NCBI GenBank assembly: GCA_019973155.2
Contig: BPQB01000015.1
Location: 248,001 to 312,000, forward strand
DNA length: 64,000 nt
Direction of reading: 5' to 3'
Origin: Phanerochaete sordida
Lineage: Eukaryota > Basidiomycota > Agaricomycetes > Polyporales > Phanerochaetaceae
Each line of letters begins with the position of its first letter. Positions within the stretch are counted from its first letter, which is position 1. The position numbers and the translations under genes are program-made. Shown here in pieces: positions 20,156 to 30,730 of the stretch. Under the pieces are notes generated by a model. It searched no databases and had not been told where the DNA came from. It saw nothing but the letters and a program-made list of their open reading frames with translations.

Positions 20156-21283
20156 ATGTCTACCGCGCTGGAACTCTCCCTCGGGCAAGATGGGCATCAC
20201 AGCCTATCAGCTGTACCCGCTTTTCTTGACGACACGCTTCGCGGAACCACATCCTTATCCTTCCGCATCACCAAGCGCATCTGCGACGGAGACTCGAGTG
20301 TATATCACGGAAAACTAGACTGCGCACGGGATGAACCGCTCAATGTTGTCTGCAAGATAGTGTTCGACGAAGATTCGGACCGCCTCGAGGACGAAGCTGA
20401 ACTTTACACGCACAAGATGAAACACTTGCAAGGCACAACCGTACCCAGGTTCTATGGTCTCTTTTCTGGCACGTACGTCAACATGCTGGGAAGGACACGT
20501 GCTATCAGATGCATCATAGTCGAAGCATGGGGTTCCTCGCCGACTACTCTCAAACGTGTTCCTATGTCGCTGCGGTACGTGCCGCGCATAGTTGCTTGCT
20601 TACGTGGTCATGCGAGCTGATCGTTATTTGAACCGATATTGTAGCATCACGATCGCGGAGGCGGTCCTTCGCATCCACGCCGCAGGGGTTCAGCACAACG
20701 ATCTCCGTCTTCCCAACATTCTCATCTCCCCGGACAAGCGCGAAGTGCGCATTGTCGACTTTGACAACGCGAGCCAGCATGACTGCCCACGCGCGATGCC
20801 TGTGATCCTGTACGCATGGGAACCGACGCTCGCCGAGTTCGGATGCAGCGAGTTGCACGACTTCATAAGCAATCTTGGGATATGGACGCTAGGTATGCAG
20901 CATGCGTGGGCTCATCACACTCGGACTGTAGCTCACATAGGCGTAATTCAGACACCATCAGATACTTGGGCAGGTTGCACTCGGTACACTTCTCTTCAAC
21001 CCCCGAGAAGATGCTCAAGAACGCGAAGTCAGAGCCGACTGCGACCATTCCGGATGAACCGGAAGATCAGCTGCTGGCCAGAGCGGACACCCTTCTCAAG
21101 AACTACTACAAACGCTACGGTGCTAGATTCCCCTTCATTGGCCCGCCCGGGAATCCTATCTACGAGGGTCTGGATGAGGCTTCCTGCGCCATGCTGGAGC
21201 CTAAGGTTGTCAGCGTTGATCGCCTCGAGAAATGCCGTCCCCCCATTGAGACACCTGTAGCTCAGAGTGCCGTACCGTTGTAG
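20156..21283 (+). CDS. Kinase-like (PKL-fold) protein, paralog C
   Basis: Three exons, 20156-20574, 20645-20892 and 20952-21283, give 332 residues. The N-terminus LGQDGHHSLSAVPAFLDDTL, the VVCKIV lysine, the EDEAELY glutamate, QHNDLRLPN and IVDFDNA are all present. The C-terminal block is RFPFIGPPGNPIYEG. The third exon carries a small insertion (KSEPTATIP) compared with B and D. The C-terminal ending AQSAVPL is close to TQNVAPL of paralog D, and the sequence just after the stop is also similar, so C and D are the closest pair. The biochemical role is not known; the full set of catalytic residues suggests an active kinase. Confidence 0.84.
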
Positions 21284-21652
21284 TTGTACGTAGTTACGCG
21301 ACAAGTTCTGGGACTAAAACTACTGGTTGTGTGCTCAAGGACCCCGAATACCCCAAACCGCATGTCGGGCGACATTGGGCAGCAGCACAAGGTTTGGTCT
21401 CTCCACGTCATGAGAACCGCGTTGGCAACAGAAGATCCATTTCTCGGCCTAAAGTAACTCGTAGCGTGGCTTCCCAAGGCAAATTCTCCATGCTCTGAAG
21501 GAAGTCTCAGGGGTCCCGACACACGAGCATCGAGCGTCTGGTATGAGCGACGTGCGTGCGGCACCGTGACGTTCGCCGACAACCACCTTCGGAGAAAATG
21601 TGCGGGCCACAGCTGGATTTCGCAGACATTTACTCATTTTTCAAGCAGAATC
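21284..21652. other. Intergenic region before F-box paralog 2
   Basis: The first 40 bp resemble the 3' flank of kinase-like gene D in inverse orientation. The rest shows no gene. The open frame of the F-box gene extends into this region but lacks F-box family similarity before 21653. Confidence 0.4.
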
Positions 21653-23401
21653 ATGCTAGAACAACTTGACCTACGTATCGACTTCTCGTCGTTTCTTCCA
21701 ACCATGTCGGACGCCGAGCGCGCTATGTCCGACGTCGCACAAGCAGTCATTCGTCTGCAACGCTACCTCGCGGACATTACACAGTATCGCAACACCCTCG
21801 CTGTTGTCTCCCAGCTCCCTGAAGACGTGCTGCTCCAGATCTTCACCCAACTTGCTCGCCTATACGAGACCAACAAGGTGTATGCAGCCGGCCATGGCTC
21901 ATCAAGGCCCTACAGATGGCTGTACGCAGTGAACACGTGTCGCCGCTGGCGTGCGGCAGCACTGTCCTACGGCTCAATCTGGGCGGACATCGACCTCTCC
22001 GACGGCAAACGCGAACGGTGGACGACGTTCCTCGAGCGCGCCGGAGGCGCACCGCTGCGCCTCGGGTTTATTGGCGGCACCGGCGAAGCACGCAGGCTGC
22101 TCACCGAGCAGTGCGAGCGCATCGGCAAAGTACGCTGGCTTGCGCTCCTGCCTACCTATGCTGCGGAGCTGCGGGCGTTGCCCGCCGGGACGCTGCACTT
22201 CTCCGTGCTCGAGGAGCTCTGGGTGTCGGCCCAGCAGGATACGAAGCCCATACCGTCCCTCGCCGACGCGCCTATGCCGCGGCTCAGGAATCTGCATCTC
22301 ATGGACAGCTCATTCGCTTTCGCACGGAAATTCATGCGCCCCACGATCACACGGCTCTACGTACATTCTGTCTGCGGCGCCCCACTAGATGACTGGCTCG
22401 ATGCCCTAGGACAGCTACCAGAGCTGGAGCAACTGCACATGTGCGCTTGCATCGAACTAATAGACCAATCACTCTCCGCTCTCCACGTCCCGAGGCGAGT
22501 CGTCCACCTGCGAAGACTCAACAAGATAGCGCTGTCACAACTAGACAAGGACCGTCACTGGCCGATCACTCATGCCTACTTCCTCCTCCACCTTTCGTTC
22601 TCGGAAGACACAGCACTCACTCTCGAAGGAAAATGCAGCGCACACCCCCAGTGGCTTGCCGACTTCGAGTATGTCATGACGTGCATACACCGCGCTCGTG
22701 CGGCGGCTTCTGCTGTCACTCGGCCTGCCAAATTGTCCATCACATCTGAGCTGCAGCTCATGCTTTATGAGTCGAGAACGTTGGACTCCATTCATCGAGT
22801 ACATCTTGAGGAGGCGCACCGTAGTCCACAGCTAGGGTCGCGGCTGGTCCTCAACGTCGATCTCAGCCTGGTAGGCTCGCTACCAACAGACGGAGACCCG
22901 ACCGCGCTGCTGGCGAGCATGAAACCACTCCTGCCTCCTTCATCTCTCGTCTCACTGTCCGTGCACTCCGCGTGGACTGGCCTCTGGGACGGGCTGGCGG
23001 GAGTACGACTACTCGGTGCGGCGCGAGTCGTGCTCATCGACGGACAGACGATGAAGACGTTCGTGGACATGCTCCGCGCGGCCCCCGGAGATCCGCTGTA
23101 CGACGTCGAGGAGCTGCACGTCACCAAATCCCGGCTGATATTCCGCAGCCGGTCTCGTCGCGCTGCTGCCTGGCACGAGGGCCTTATGTCACTCATAGCA
23201 GTGCTGCGAGCACGGTGCGAGAACGGGCTCGGGCCCGTCACGATCCAGGTGCAGGACAGGCGAGAGGTTCTTTCGGAGGCATTCGCGGCCAGCAACGACG
23301 ATGCGGCAGTGGCGAGGACACTCGCTGGCGAAGACGCAGAGGGGTGGAGCTCGACAGGGAACGCAGTCGCGGAGCCCTTGTACGCAATAAATCAACCATA
23401 G
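21653..23401 (+). CDS. F-box protein, paralog 2
   Basis: A single exon of 582 residues. The start MLEQLDLRIDFSSFLP is chosen because it aligns with MTICLDLPTGFSSLV of paralog 3; an in-frame Met-equivalent 29 codons upstream lacks similarity. A helix with QYRNTL leads into the F-box (VSQLPEDVLLQIFTQLARLYE ... NTCRRWRAAALSYGSIWADI). Leucine-rich segments follow (FSVLEELWV, MPRLRNLHL, LPELEQLHM, LRRLNKIAL). It is probably a substrate receptor of an SCF ubiquitin ligase. It directly follows kinase-like gene C in the same direction. Confidence 0.86.
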   Translation: MLEQLDLRIDFSSFLPTMSDAERAMSDVAQAVIRLQRYLADITQYRNTLAVVSQLPEDVLLQIFTQLARLYETNKVYAAGHGSSRPYRWLYAVNTCRRWRAAALSYGSIWADIDLSDGKRERWTTFLERAGGAPLRLGFIGGTGEARRLLTEQCERIGKVRWLALLPTYAAELRALPAGTLHFSVLEELWVSAQQDTKPIPSLADAPMPRLRNLHLMDSSFAFARKFMRPTITRLYVHSVCGAPLDDWLDALGQLPELEQLHMCACIELIDQSLSALHVPRRVVHLRRLNKIALSQLDKDRHWPITHAYFLLHLSFSEDTALTLEGKCSAHPQWLADFEYVMTCIHRARAAASAVTRPAKLSITSELQLMLYESRTLDSIHRVHLEEAHRSPQLGSRLVLNVDLSLVGSLPTDGDPTALLASMKPLLPPSSLVSLSVHSAWTGLWDGLAGVRLLGAARVVLIDGQTMKTFVDMLRAAPGDPLYDVEELHVTKSRLIFRSRSRRAAAWHEGLMSLIAVLRARCENGLGPVTIQVQDRREVLSEAFAASNDDAAVARTLAGEDAEGWSSTGNAVAEPLYAINQP

Positions 23402-24069
23402 ATTCTGCGAGGATAATCTGACGAATAAATTCATATTTCGCGGGCGGAGGTCGAGCACAAGGATAGTCCCACAAGGAGACAAATTGGGCGCGACTGCGGG
23501 CGTGCTGAGCGACTGAGGTGTGGTGAGCGACATACGTATCAGTTCCTCGCGTCGACGAGCACAACGCAAAGTCAACCCCATGTCTCCCGAGCGTCCATCG
23601 CGAGAAGTTGTCCGAGCGTGCTGGAATACCCGGAAGCAATTACAGTCCTCGTCGTCCACGTGGACGCGTCCGGGCGCTTGAGGCTCTGCTGACCTCGCAG
23701 GCGCGCAGGTCCGGAGGCCGAAACGGATTTTGGGACGGTTTCATCTTGGCGGAAGGACAGCGGAAGGCGCGATGGACGACTGCAACCCTCCTCTCCTCGC
23801 GACGGGCACCCGCTGCTCCAACGAACCTGCAGGCACAGCGCACAGACAGGAGAACTTGAAGACGAGAGCATGGCGACCTGCCTAAAGGAGATATGCCGAG
23901 GCTTGCCGTATATCATGGCCATCTGTGTCGCGTCATCGAATCTGAACGGCTCCTGTATCCAGACATGTTCACGAGGAGAGCCTTCCGCCACGCCAGTATA
24001 AATACCACCCGCCTCCGTTCCACGCCCTTCTCTCGCCTCCCACCCCTCGCTTTTGCAAAGTACTCCACC
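23402..24069. other. Intergenic region and GLO1 promoter
   Basis: No gene seen. The downstream end holds the TATA box of the glyoxalase gene. Confidence 0.4.
23997..24004 (+). promoter_or_regulatory. TATA box of glyoxalase I gene 1
   Basis: TATAAATA lies about 66 bp before the ATG at 24070. Confidence 0.6.
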
Positions 24070-24788
24070 ATGCCGCCAGCTGAGACCCAGGGTTACAAGG
24101 TGCGTCTGCCGTCTCTGCGATGCGCTGCGGTCGTGCTCACACCGCGCAGTTCAACCACACGATGATTCGTGTGAAGGACCCCAAGGCGTCCCTCAAGTTC
24201 TACTGCGACGTGAGTACCCCTACGCCTGCTCAAAGCGAGACAGCCTTCATCGTACACGCCCTGCAGATCCTCGGCATGGACCTTATCCATGGTAAGCCCC
24301 TAGCCCCCACGTCCCCACGCCTCCTCTGAACCCGTCCACCCCGCCGTGCAGAGCAACCCATGACGGACTTCACGCTCTACTTCCTCGGCTACGGCGGCGG
24401 CAGCACCGACAGCGCGAGCGTCGAGGAGAAGCGCGCCCTCCGCCTGAACCGCGAGGGCATCCTCGAGCTCACGCACAACCACGGCACCGAGAGCGACCCG
24501 AGCTTCCAGGGCTACGCGAGCGGCAACAGCGACCCCGGCCGCGGCTTCGGCCACATCGCGATCTCCGTCCCGAACATCCAGGAGTGCTGCGCCCGCCTCG
24601 AGGGCCTCGGCGTCCCCTTCAAGAAGCGTCTCACCGACGGCCGCATGAAGAACATCGCGTTCTGCCTCGACCCCGACGGGTGAGTCGCTATGCGCCGTGC
24701 CTGCCTCGCGTGTGCTGACGAGCCCTGCAGCTACTGGGTCGAGATCGTCCCCCAGAGCCTCGCTGAGCACCCCAACAAGCCCGAGTGA
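24070..24788 (+). CDS. GLO1: Lactoylglutathione lyase (glyoxalase I), copy 1
   Basis: Glyoxalase I converts the methylglyoxal-glutathione hemithioacetal to S-lactoylglutathione in the cytosol. Five exons, 24070-24099, 24150-24209, 24267-24291, 24352-24679 and 24731-24788, give 166 residues, the normal size for a single-domain enzyme. The family marks are in order: FNHTMIRVKDPKASLKFYCD (metal His), GILELTHNHGTE (Glu), GFGHIAISV (His), the RLTDGRMKNIAFCLDPDG block and YWVEIVPQ (Glu). All four metal-binding residues are present. Introns are 48-60 nt. A second copy lies at 49293-49997 with identical exon phases. Confidence 0.95.
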
Positions 24789-25715
24789 AGGAACGTGCGC
24801 TCGAGCCTGTAGCACACAAACCAACGGAATTTGCATGTACGATTACGCACCCAGAAAGCGAAGGATATACCGTTCAGCATCCACGCTCGCTCAGCCCTCC
24901 CGCCATTTTGTCGCAGGTCCCACGTACGTCATCGCATCGTCAATTTTGTCCCGAAATCGGCCTCTGGTCGTGATACGGCAGGTTGTCCATGTCAGCGTCC
25001 GTGACACGCGCTGAGCAGTATTCTGGACGTTGTGGCGACGTTCACGCGCTCTAGCCAATCACAGCTTCCGCATTTTATGCCTACGCTCGACCTTCGGATG
25101 ACTAAATGCTCTCGCGGCAGATTTGCTCATCTGCGACATCGTGCACCACGAGGCTGGGGCTGACATACAGCTGCACTGCACTGTAACCTGCCGCTTCTCG
25201 AGCTGCGGAAAGCTGGACGGCCCCCAGGGCGTGGCGGAATATTCGGCGAACTCCTCCGTCGCGCTGAGGAAATGTGGGACAACCTCCATCATCCATGTCT
25301 TCTCACGTGGTCGCCGGGCAGGCCGATGTCTGTCTAGAGGTCAGCCAGGGTGACTGGCAGTCACCGTCGATATGTGGTCACCGCGAGTGCTCACCTGTGC
25401 CGTTTTGAGACTCTGAGTTGGTAGACATGGCAAATCCGTCCCCGAGCACTTGGACATCCGCGCGTCGGGTCCTTGCTGGGAACCTCAGACAGAGTCAATC
25501 TTGCTTGCCTTGGTAAGCCGCGCTTGAAAATCTGCGCGTTTAGAAACGACCTCGCTATTACAGACGCGGTGGACATGACATGGAGAGGCTAAATGAACCT
25601 TAGGCTGCTGCCTTGCTGCGGTCAGCGGTATTCGGGGTCTTTAAGCACTCAAGTTGACACGGCAGTAGATCATGTTCGATAACTAGTCGCATTACTACGT
25701 ACAGCTCGCGTACAG
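24789..25715. other. Intergenic region
   Basis: About 930 bp. Nothing coding is supported. Several short frames overlap without splice support. Confidence 0.4.
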
Positions 25716-26830
25716 CTATAGCGGTGCTACATTCTGGGTGTCTCGTGTCTCAGTCGACGGACGGCATTGTTCAAGGCGATCAACGTTGACGACCTTAGGC
25801 TCTAGTAAGGCGCAGGAAGCCTCATCCAGACCCTCGTCGATGGGACTGCCAGGCGGGCCAATGAAGGGAAACCTAGTGCCGTAGCGTTTGGCGTATTTCT
25901 GTAAAAGAGTATCTGCCCTCGCTAGTAAATGATCCTCCGGTTCGTTAGGAATGTCCGGTTTCGCGTGCTTGAGCATTTTCTCGGCGGTCGAGGAGAGGTG
26001 TACCGAGTGCAATTGGCCTAAGTAGCGGACGGTGGCTGGATTACGCGTGAATTAGCGACGGGGCGAGGATGATCAAGTCAACACAGAGTGCGCACCTAGC
26101 GTCCATATTCCAAGATCCTTCACGAAGTCGTGTATCTCCCTGCATCCGAAGTCGGCTATCGTAGGCTTCCAGGCATACAGAATCACGGGCATCGCGCGTG
26201 CGCAAGGATGCTCGCTAGCATCGTCAAAATCGACGATCCGCACCTCGCTCTTGTCCGCGGAGATGAGAATGTTGGCCAGACGAAGGTCGTTGTGTTGGAC
26301 GCCTGCGGCATGGATGCGAAGGACCGCTTCTGCAATTGTGATGCTAGTATATCGGTTCGAATTACAATCAGTGCGCATGGTCATTTATGCAACCATGCAC
26401 GTTGAGCGTACCGTCGCGACATAGGCACACGCTTTAGGGTCGTCATCGAAGCTCCCCAAGCTTCGAGGATGATGCATCTAATGGCGCGCGTTTTCCCCAG
26501 CATATTGATGTATGTGCCAGAGAAGAGACCGTAGAATCTGGGTATGGTTGTGCCTTGCAAGTGTTTCATCTTGTGCGTGTAAAGTTCAGCTTCGTCCTCA
26601 AGGCGGTCCGAATCTTCGTTGAAGGCGATCTTGCAAACAACCTCGATCGGTTCATTTGGTGACAGATCCAGTTTGCCGCGATATACGCGCGAGTCTCCGT
26701 CGCTGATGCGCTGGGTGGCGTGGAATGTTACTGAAGTGTATCCGCGGAGAGTATCGTCAAGAAAGGCAGAGACGGCGGAAAGGCTTTCGTGGCCGTCCTT
26801 TTTGAGTGCGAGCTGCAGCTCGAGATACAT
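25716..26830 (-). CDS. Kinase-like (PKL-fold) protein, paralog D
   Basis: Three exons, 26830-26412, 26343-26096 and 26035-25716, give 328 residues. The order of motifs matches paralogs A-C: LKKDGHESLSAVSAFLDDTLRGY, the VVCKIA lysine, the EDEAELY glutamate, QHNDLRLAN, IVDFDDA and RFPFIGPPGSPIDEG. It is the only copy on the minus strand. The key residues are intact. The C-terminus (TQNVAPL) and the 3' flank (TGTACGTAGT) resemble paralog C, suggesting that these two arose by a recent inverted duplication that included flanking DNA. Function is not known. Confidence 0.84.
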
Positions 26831-26888
26831 GGATGAAGAAGGTGTGGATGATGATGAAGGGACTGGACAAGCGGTTCGAACGGTTCAC

Positions 26889-26940
26889 GCGTTAAGTACC
26901 CACTTTAGCGCTACAGTGTAAGGCGTCTCCACGTGGCCAC
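26889..26940 (-). promoter_or_regulatory. Shared upstream box of kinase-like gene D
   Basis: On the minus strand, GTGGCCACGTGGAGACGCC and then a GTAGCGC end occupy 26940-26908, followed by GGTACTTAACGC at 26900-26889. The first 19 bases differ from the box of paralog B at only two positions, and the E-box CACGTG is the same as in C. It lies about 60-110 bp before the ATG at 26830. Confidence 0.6.
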
Positions 26941-27157
26941 AGGGTTGCTGCCACTACGATTATGGAATACCAGACGTGCCACGCTGACTGGAATTGGGTA
27001 AGTGATGTGTACCTTCGGTGGCTATCTTTACGAAGGGAGTATGCGGTAAAGGGTCTACGGGGTCCTGCATTCATCAATCGCGTAATTGAAGTCTAAGCGC
27101 CGAAGCAATAGCGTTCACCACAACCACCACACCGCCTACCTACTCGAACGTATCAGA
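26941..27157. other. Divergent intergenic region
   Basis: Short spacer between kinase-like gene D and the unknown gene at 27158. Nothing else is seen. Confidence 0.4.
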
Positions 27158-28290
27158 ATGGCATCTGAAGCACCGAAGGTCCGCAAATACGAATATTGAT
27201 GCGCATATATGCTGAATATATGCATGTTCAGTTCGTCTTGCCCCCAGATTTCACCTTCACGCCGGGCGGAGTGGTCGCGCACAAAGACACGTACGAGCTG
27301 CTCGCCAATCTCATGAAGGAAGCCCCGAACAGAGACCCGGACGCCCATGACATGTACATATATAATGGTGCGTTGTATACGATGCATTCAACGCGCGATG
27401 CTCACCATCCCCAGACTTCTACGGCTACGCCATGCTCGAGCTGTACGACGAGCTGCTCCACTCTGCCCACACGTTCGTCACCAAGAAAGAGTGGATGAAA
27501 GCCTTTGCTGTCGTCGACGCGATGAACCATTACAATGGGATGATTGGCAAGGAATGGACACGTAAGTCATGTGCGAGTATCCCGTGTCTCTGGCTGACGG
27601 CCTTGTAGACGTGGACGACGGCGAGCGCGTCGAGGCCACCGAGCAAGCTTTCGGAGTGGTCTTGGTTGCGACACTTCGTGGGCTCGAAGCTTCCTCCATG
27701 CTCAACGAGGCTACCATCCCCATCCTCGAGCGAACTCTGGAACATCTCGCCGCCTGGCCTCTAGAAGAGTCGTCTGCGTATGTTCGGGTCCTCAAGGGCT
27801 ACGGAAAGAAACTCTTCGGAACACGTACGGCCGAAGAGCGCAAGCAGATTTCTGCGGCGCGTAGTGCTGCCTACGACGAGTTCGTGCGCAAGTTGAGCCC
27901 AGAGGAGCGCGAGCAGCGCGGCGACGACCTGTCAGGCGCGCGCGAGGAGGATGAGGAGGAGGATGAAGACGAAGACGAGGATGAAGATATGGAGGAAGAC
28001 GGTGTTGCAAAAGCCGATAGGCCGTGGTTTGGCAAAGCGAAGGCTAAGGATGCCGACCTGAAGGACAATGAGTTGCGGCTTCCGTCTGTCTGGAAAGAGT
28101 ATATGGCGTGAGTGATATGTTCGACATCCGACCTTCAAGTTTTGCCGCTGATTCTGTTATGGCGTACTACAGAATCTGGAGGCGATCACCTCATCTGCCG
28201 TTACGTGGTCCGCCGGAGTGGGACCTGACGAAGTGGTCTGCCGCTGAGAAGCGCCCATTTGCTTTCGCCACCATGGACGATGAGGACTAG
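27158..28290 (+). CDS. Unknown basidiomycete protein with an acidic tract
   Basis: Five exons join in frame: 27158-27178, 27232-27367, 27415-27561, 27609-28107 and 28173-28290, giving about 306 residues. The first exon encodes MASEAPK and splices into FVLPPDFTFTPGG; a start inside the intron at 27199 is a weaker alternative. The N-terminal two thirds are predicted helical (LELYDELLHSAHTFVTKKEWMKAF; VVLVATLRGLEASSMLNEATIPILERTLEHL). An acidic run of about 25 residues (EEDEEEDEDED) follows, then a short basic segment and a conserved-looking end (HLPLRGPPEWDLTKW). No signal peptide, membrane segment or known catalytic motif is visible. I do not recognise the family. Confidence 0.68.
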
Positions 28291-29056
28291 GACATGGATC
28301 AGTTTGCGAGGTCCTTCATGACGAATTTTTTGCCGGTAAGGTCATATTATACTTTGTCTAGGCGTCTGCTAATTCGTCACCCCGTTCACCAGAGTCTCGC
28401 GCACCTTTCCCTATCACGAGAACATACAGAGTGTACAATACCATCTTGCTCGTATCGACATTTCGTGCGTCTCGACCCCACAACGTTCTGCAGAAGGCCT
28501 CTGCTTCAGTTCTCAGCGAGTTGTCCAAGGCTCGCTGGTGATGACTCGGCCGTGTCGATCGCGATTAATGCTGGTCGAAAGAAGACGCTTAACTGCTACT
28601 GCCCCGCAGCGCTCGCCTTGCATCGCATCAAGACATTCCCACGCGCCAGAGAGCATGCTCGTTGTCACAGCCTTGACGCACTGACTGAAACGGCGTCGAC
28701 CAGCGGCGGTGTCCGGAGTCTCAGACGTGTGAAACGCCGCCAGCTCAGGACGCTGCGTGCAAGCACGGCAACGCTTAAAGCTTGATTCTCGACCACGACA
28801 TCTTCAAGAAGTGGAAACCCCTGGTGAGTCACGACGATCTCAGTCTTGGGGTGAAAAGTTGACAATCGCCTCGCAGAACACGCGCTGCACAGCAAGCAGG
28901 CTGATCACGTGACATTAGCAACGTCTCGCAGTAACATCGCGGCGCGAACGTCCTCGGGAACCCGCAGAGCCAGCTTTCTCCTATCACAGTCGTACGTTGG
29001 ATCGACCCTTGCAGAAACAACGATATTGACACAGGATCATAGGCATCGGTGCTCGC
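28291..29056. other. Intergenic region
   Basis: About 770 bp with no supported gene. Confidence 0.4.
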
Positions 29057-30730
29057 ATGACCATTTGCCTCGACCTTCCCACCGGCTTCTCTTCGCTCGT
29101 GCACAGCATTTCAGATGCTGACGAGGTCATCACCGAAGTTGAGCAATGCCTCCGAAGTCTGAGGCAACACAGGAACACCCTTGCCCCCATATCTCAACTG
29201 CCTCAGGACATCTTCCTCGAGATCGTCGCGCAGCTCGCCGCGGCCTACGAGGTCTGCGAGCCGGACACGTTTTACGGGCGTGGCGACCACCGACCCCACA
29301 GATGGATCCTTGCCACCCATGTATGCCGAAGCTGGCGTGCGACGATATTGGGCTGCCCCAGGCTTTGGCGGCGGATCTACATCACCCCGAACAAAGAGCG
29401 CGTCGCCGCCTTCCTCGAGCGTTCGGCCGGGTGCGCGCTCACCTTCGGCTCGATTGACCACTCCATGTTTTCGGGCGACAACCTCGAAACGATGTTCAAG
29501 AAGCACGGCGCTCGGCTGGGCGCGGCGTTGAATGTCGAGATCAACGGAGAGGGGGTACGGACCCTAGACGACATCGGCGCAGACGATGCTCTGCACTTGC
29601 CCCAGCTGGAGGCGCTCCGCGTGCGCCTGCGCGTGCCCGACGGCACCGACTGCGTGTCGGTGCTTCCCGGCGCAATCATGCCCCGACTCAAATTCCTCAG
29701 CGTCAGCCCCGCTCCCCTTGCCATTCTCTCGCGCTGGGTCCGACCCACCCTAACCCGTCTGCACTTCCACGGGACCTACGACGAAACTTCCAACCCCGAC
29801 TTCTGGGTCACGCTGCTCTCGGGGCTTCCGGATTTGGTGGAGCTGCATCTAGAATGTGCGCTGGCTGCTGTCGATCCCGCTTTCGCCGAAAGATACCCTC
29901 CAAAGAGCCGGGCTCATCTGCCGAGGCTGCGCGAGCTGAGGCTCATGGACTCCGACCCAGACTTCGCGACTTTGTTCGCGACATCATACGCATACCTGAT
30001 GCAGCACCTGGACTTTCCACACGACGCCGACGTCCACTTCTATGGAAGATGCGTCCCCACCCAATGCTGGCTTTCACAGTGTCAGTATGCCTTGTCCTGC
30101 CTCGCAGGCGCATCCTCGATCTCGCCCGCCAGCGCCACCGTGACGCCCGTCCTCCGTCCACGAGCGGTCGAGCTCACCTTACGGTGCGACCACGTCGAGC
30201 TGGCCTTTGCGACTCCCGCGCCCCGTGTAAGCTGCCGGGAGCTCCCTTCGATAACCCAAGTCGCGCTTCTGCTCCCCGAACGCACCGCCCTCGCAGACTG
30301 CGCGTCGCTGTTCGCGCTTGCCAAGTCGTTCTGCTCCCAGGACACGCCGCTCACCATGACCGTCTCTGGACGCCGGCATGAGGACGTCTGGGCTCAGGCC
30401 CTCGGGGCGTGCTTTATGTGCGCACACACGCTCGTCGTGGGCGCGCCGTACGTGCGCGACCTCGTCGATGTTGTCGAGGGCGCGGTCCGCGCGGGGACCT
30501 TCTCCGCGCTCGCCACCATCCGGCGCGTCCGCGTCGTCGTCTGGCGCGCGACTCCGTATGGCCAAGCGCGAAACAGTGATGAGGAGCTCACGCTGACCCG
30601 GCTGCTCGTGGGGCTCCAGGAGTTGAAGGTGTTGGGATGGGACTTCGAGATGCTCGACCTAGGCGCGGGATGGGTGCCAGTGGAAGAAGCTGCAGATGCA
30701 TGTGAAGAGCTACGGGCGTTGAGTACGTGA
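29057..30730 (+). CDS. F-box protein, paralog 3
   Basis: A single exon of 557 residues. The N-terminal helix with QHRNTL leads into the F-box (ISQLPQDIFLEIVAQLAAAYE ... THVCRSWRATILGCPRLWRRIYI). Leucine-rich segments follow (LPQLEALRV, MPRLKFLSV, LPDLVELHL, LPRLRELRL). The C-terminal third resembles that of paralogs 1 and 2 in layout but is strongly diverged. It is a probable SCF substrate receptor. The start is the first ATG and aligns with that of paralog 2. Confidence 0.87.
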   Translation: MTICLDLPTGFSSLVHSISDADEVITEVEQCLRSLRQHRNTLAPISQLPQDIFLEIVAQLAAAYEVCEPDTFYGRGDHRPHRWILATHVCRSWRATILGCPRLWRRIYITPNKERVAAFLERSAGCALTFGSIDHSMFSGDNLETMFKKHGARLGAALNVEINGEGVRTLDDIGADDALHLPQLEALRVRLRVPDGTDCVSVLPGAIMPRLKFLSVSPAPLAILSRWVRPTLTRLHFHGTYDETSNPDFWVTLLSGLPDLVELHLECALAAVDPAFAERYPPKSRAHLPRLRELRLMDSDPDFATLFATSYAYLMQHLDFPHDADVHFYGRCVPTQCWLSQCQYALSCLAGASSISPASATVTPVLRPRAVELTLRCDHVELAFATPAPRVSCRELPSITQVALLLPERTALADCASLFALAKSFCSQDTPLTMTVSGRRHEDVWAQALGACFMCAHTLVVGAPYVRDLVDVVEGAVRAGTFSALATIRRVRVVVWRATPYGQARNSDEELTLTRLLVGLQELKVLGWDFEMLDLGAGWVPVEEAADACEELRALST

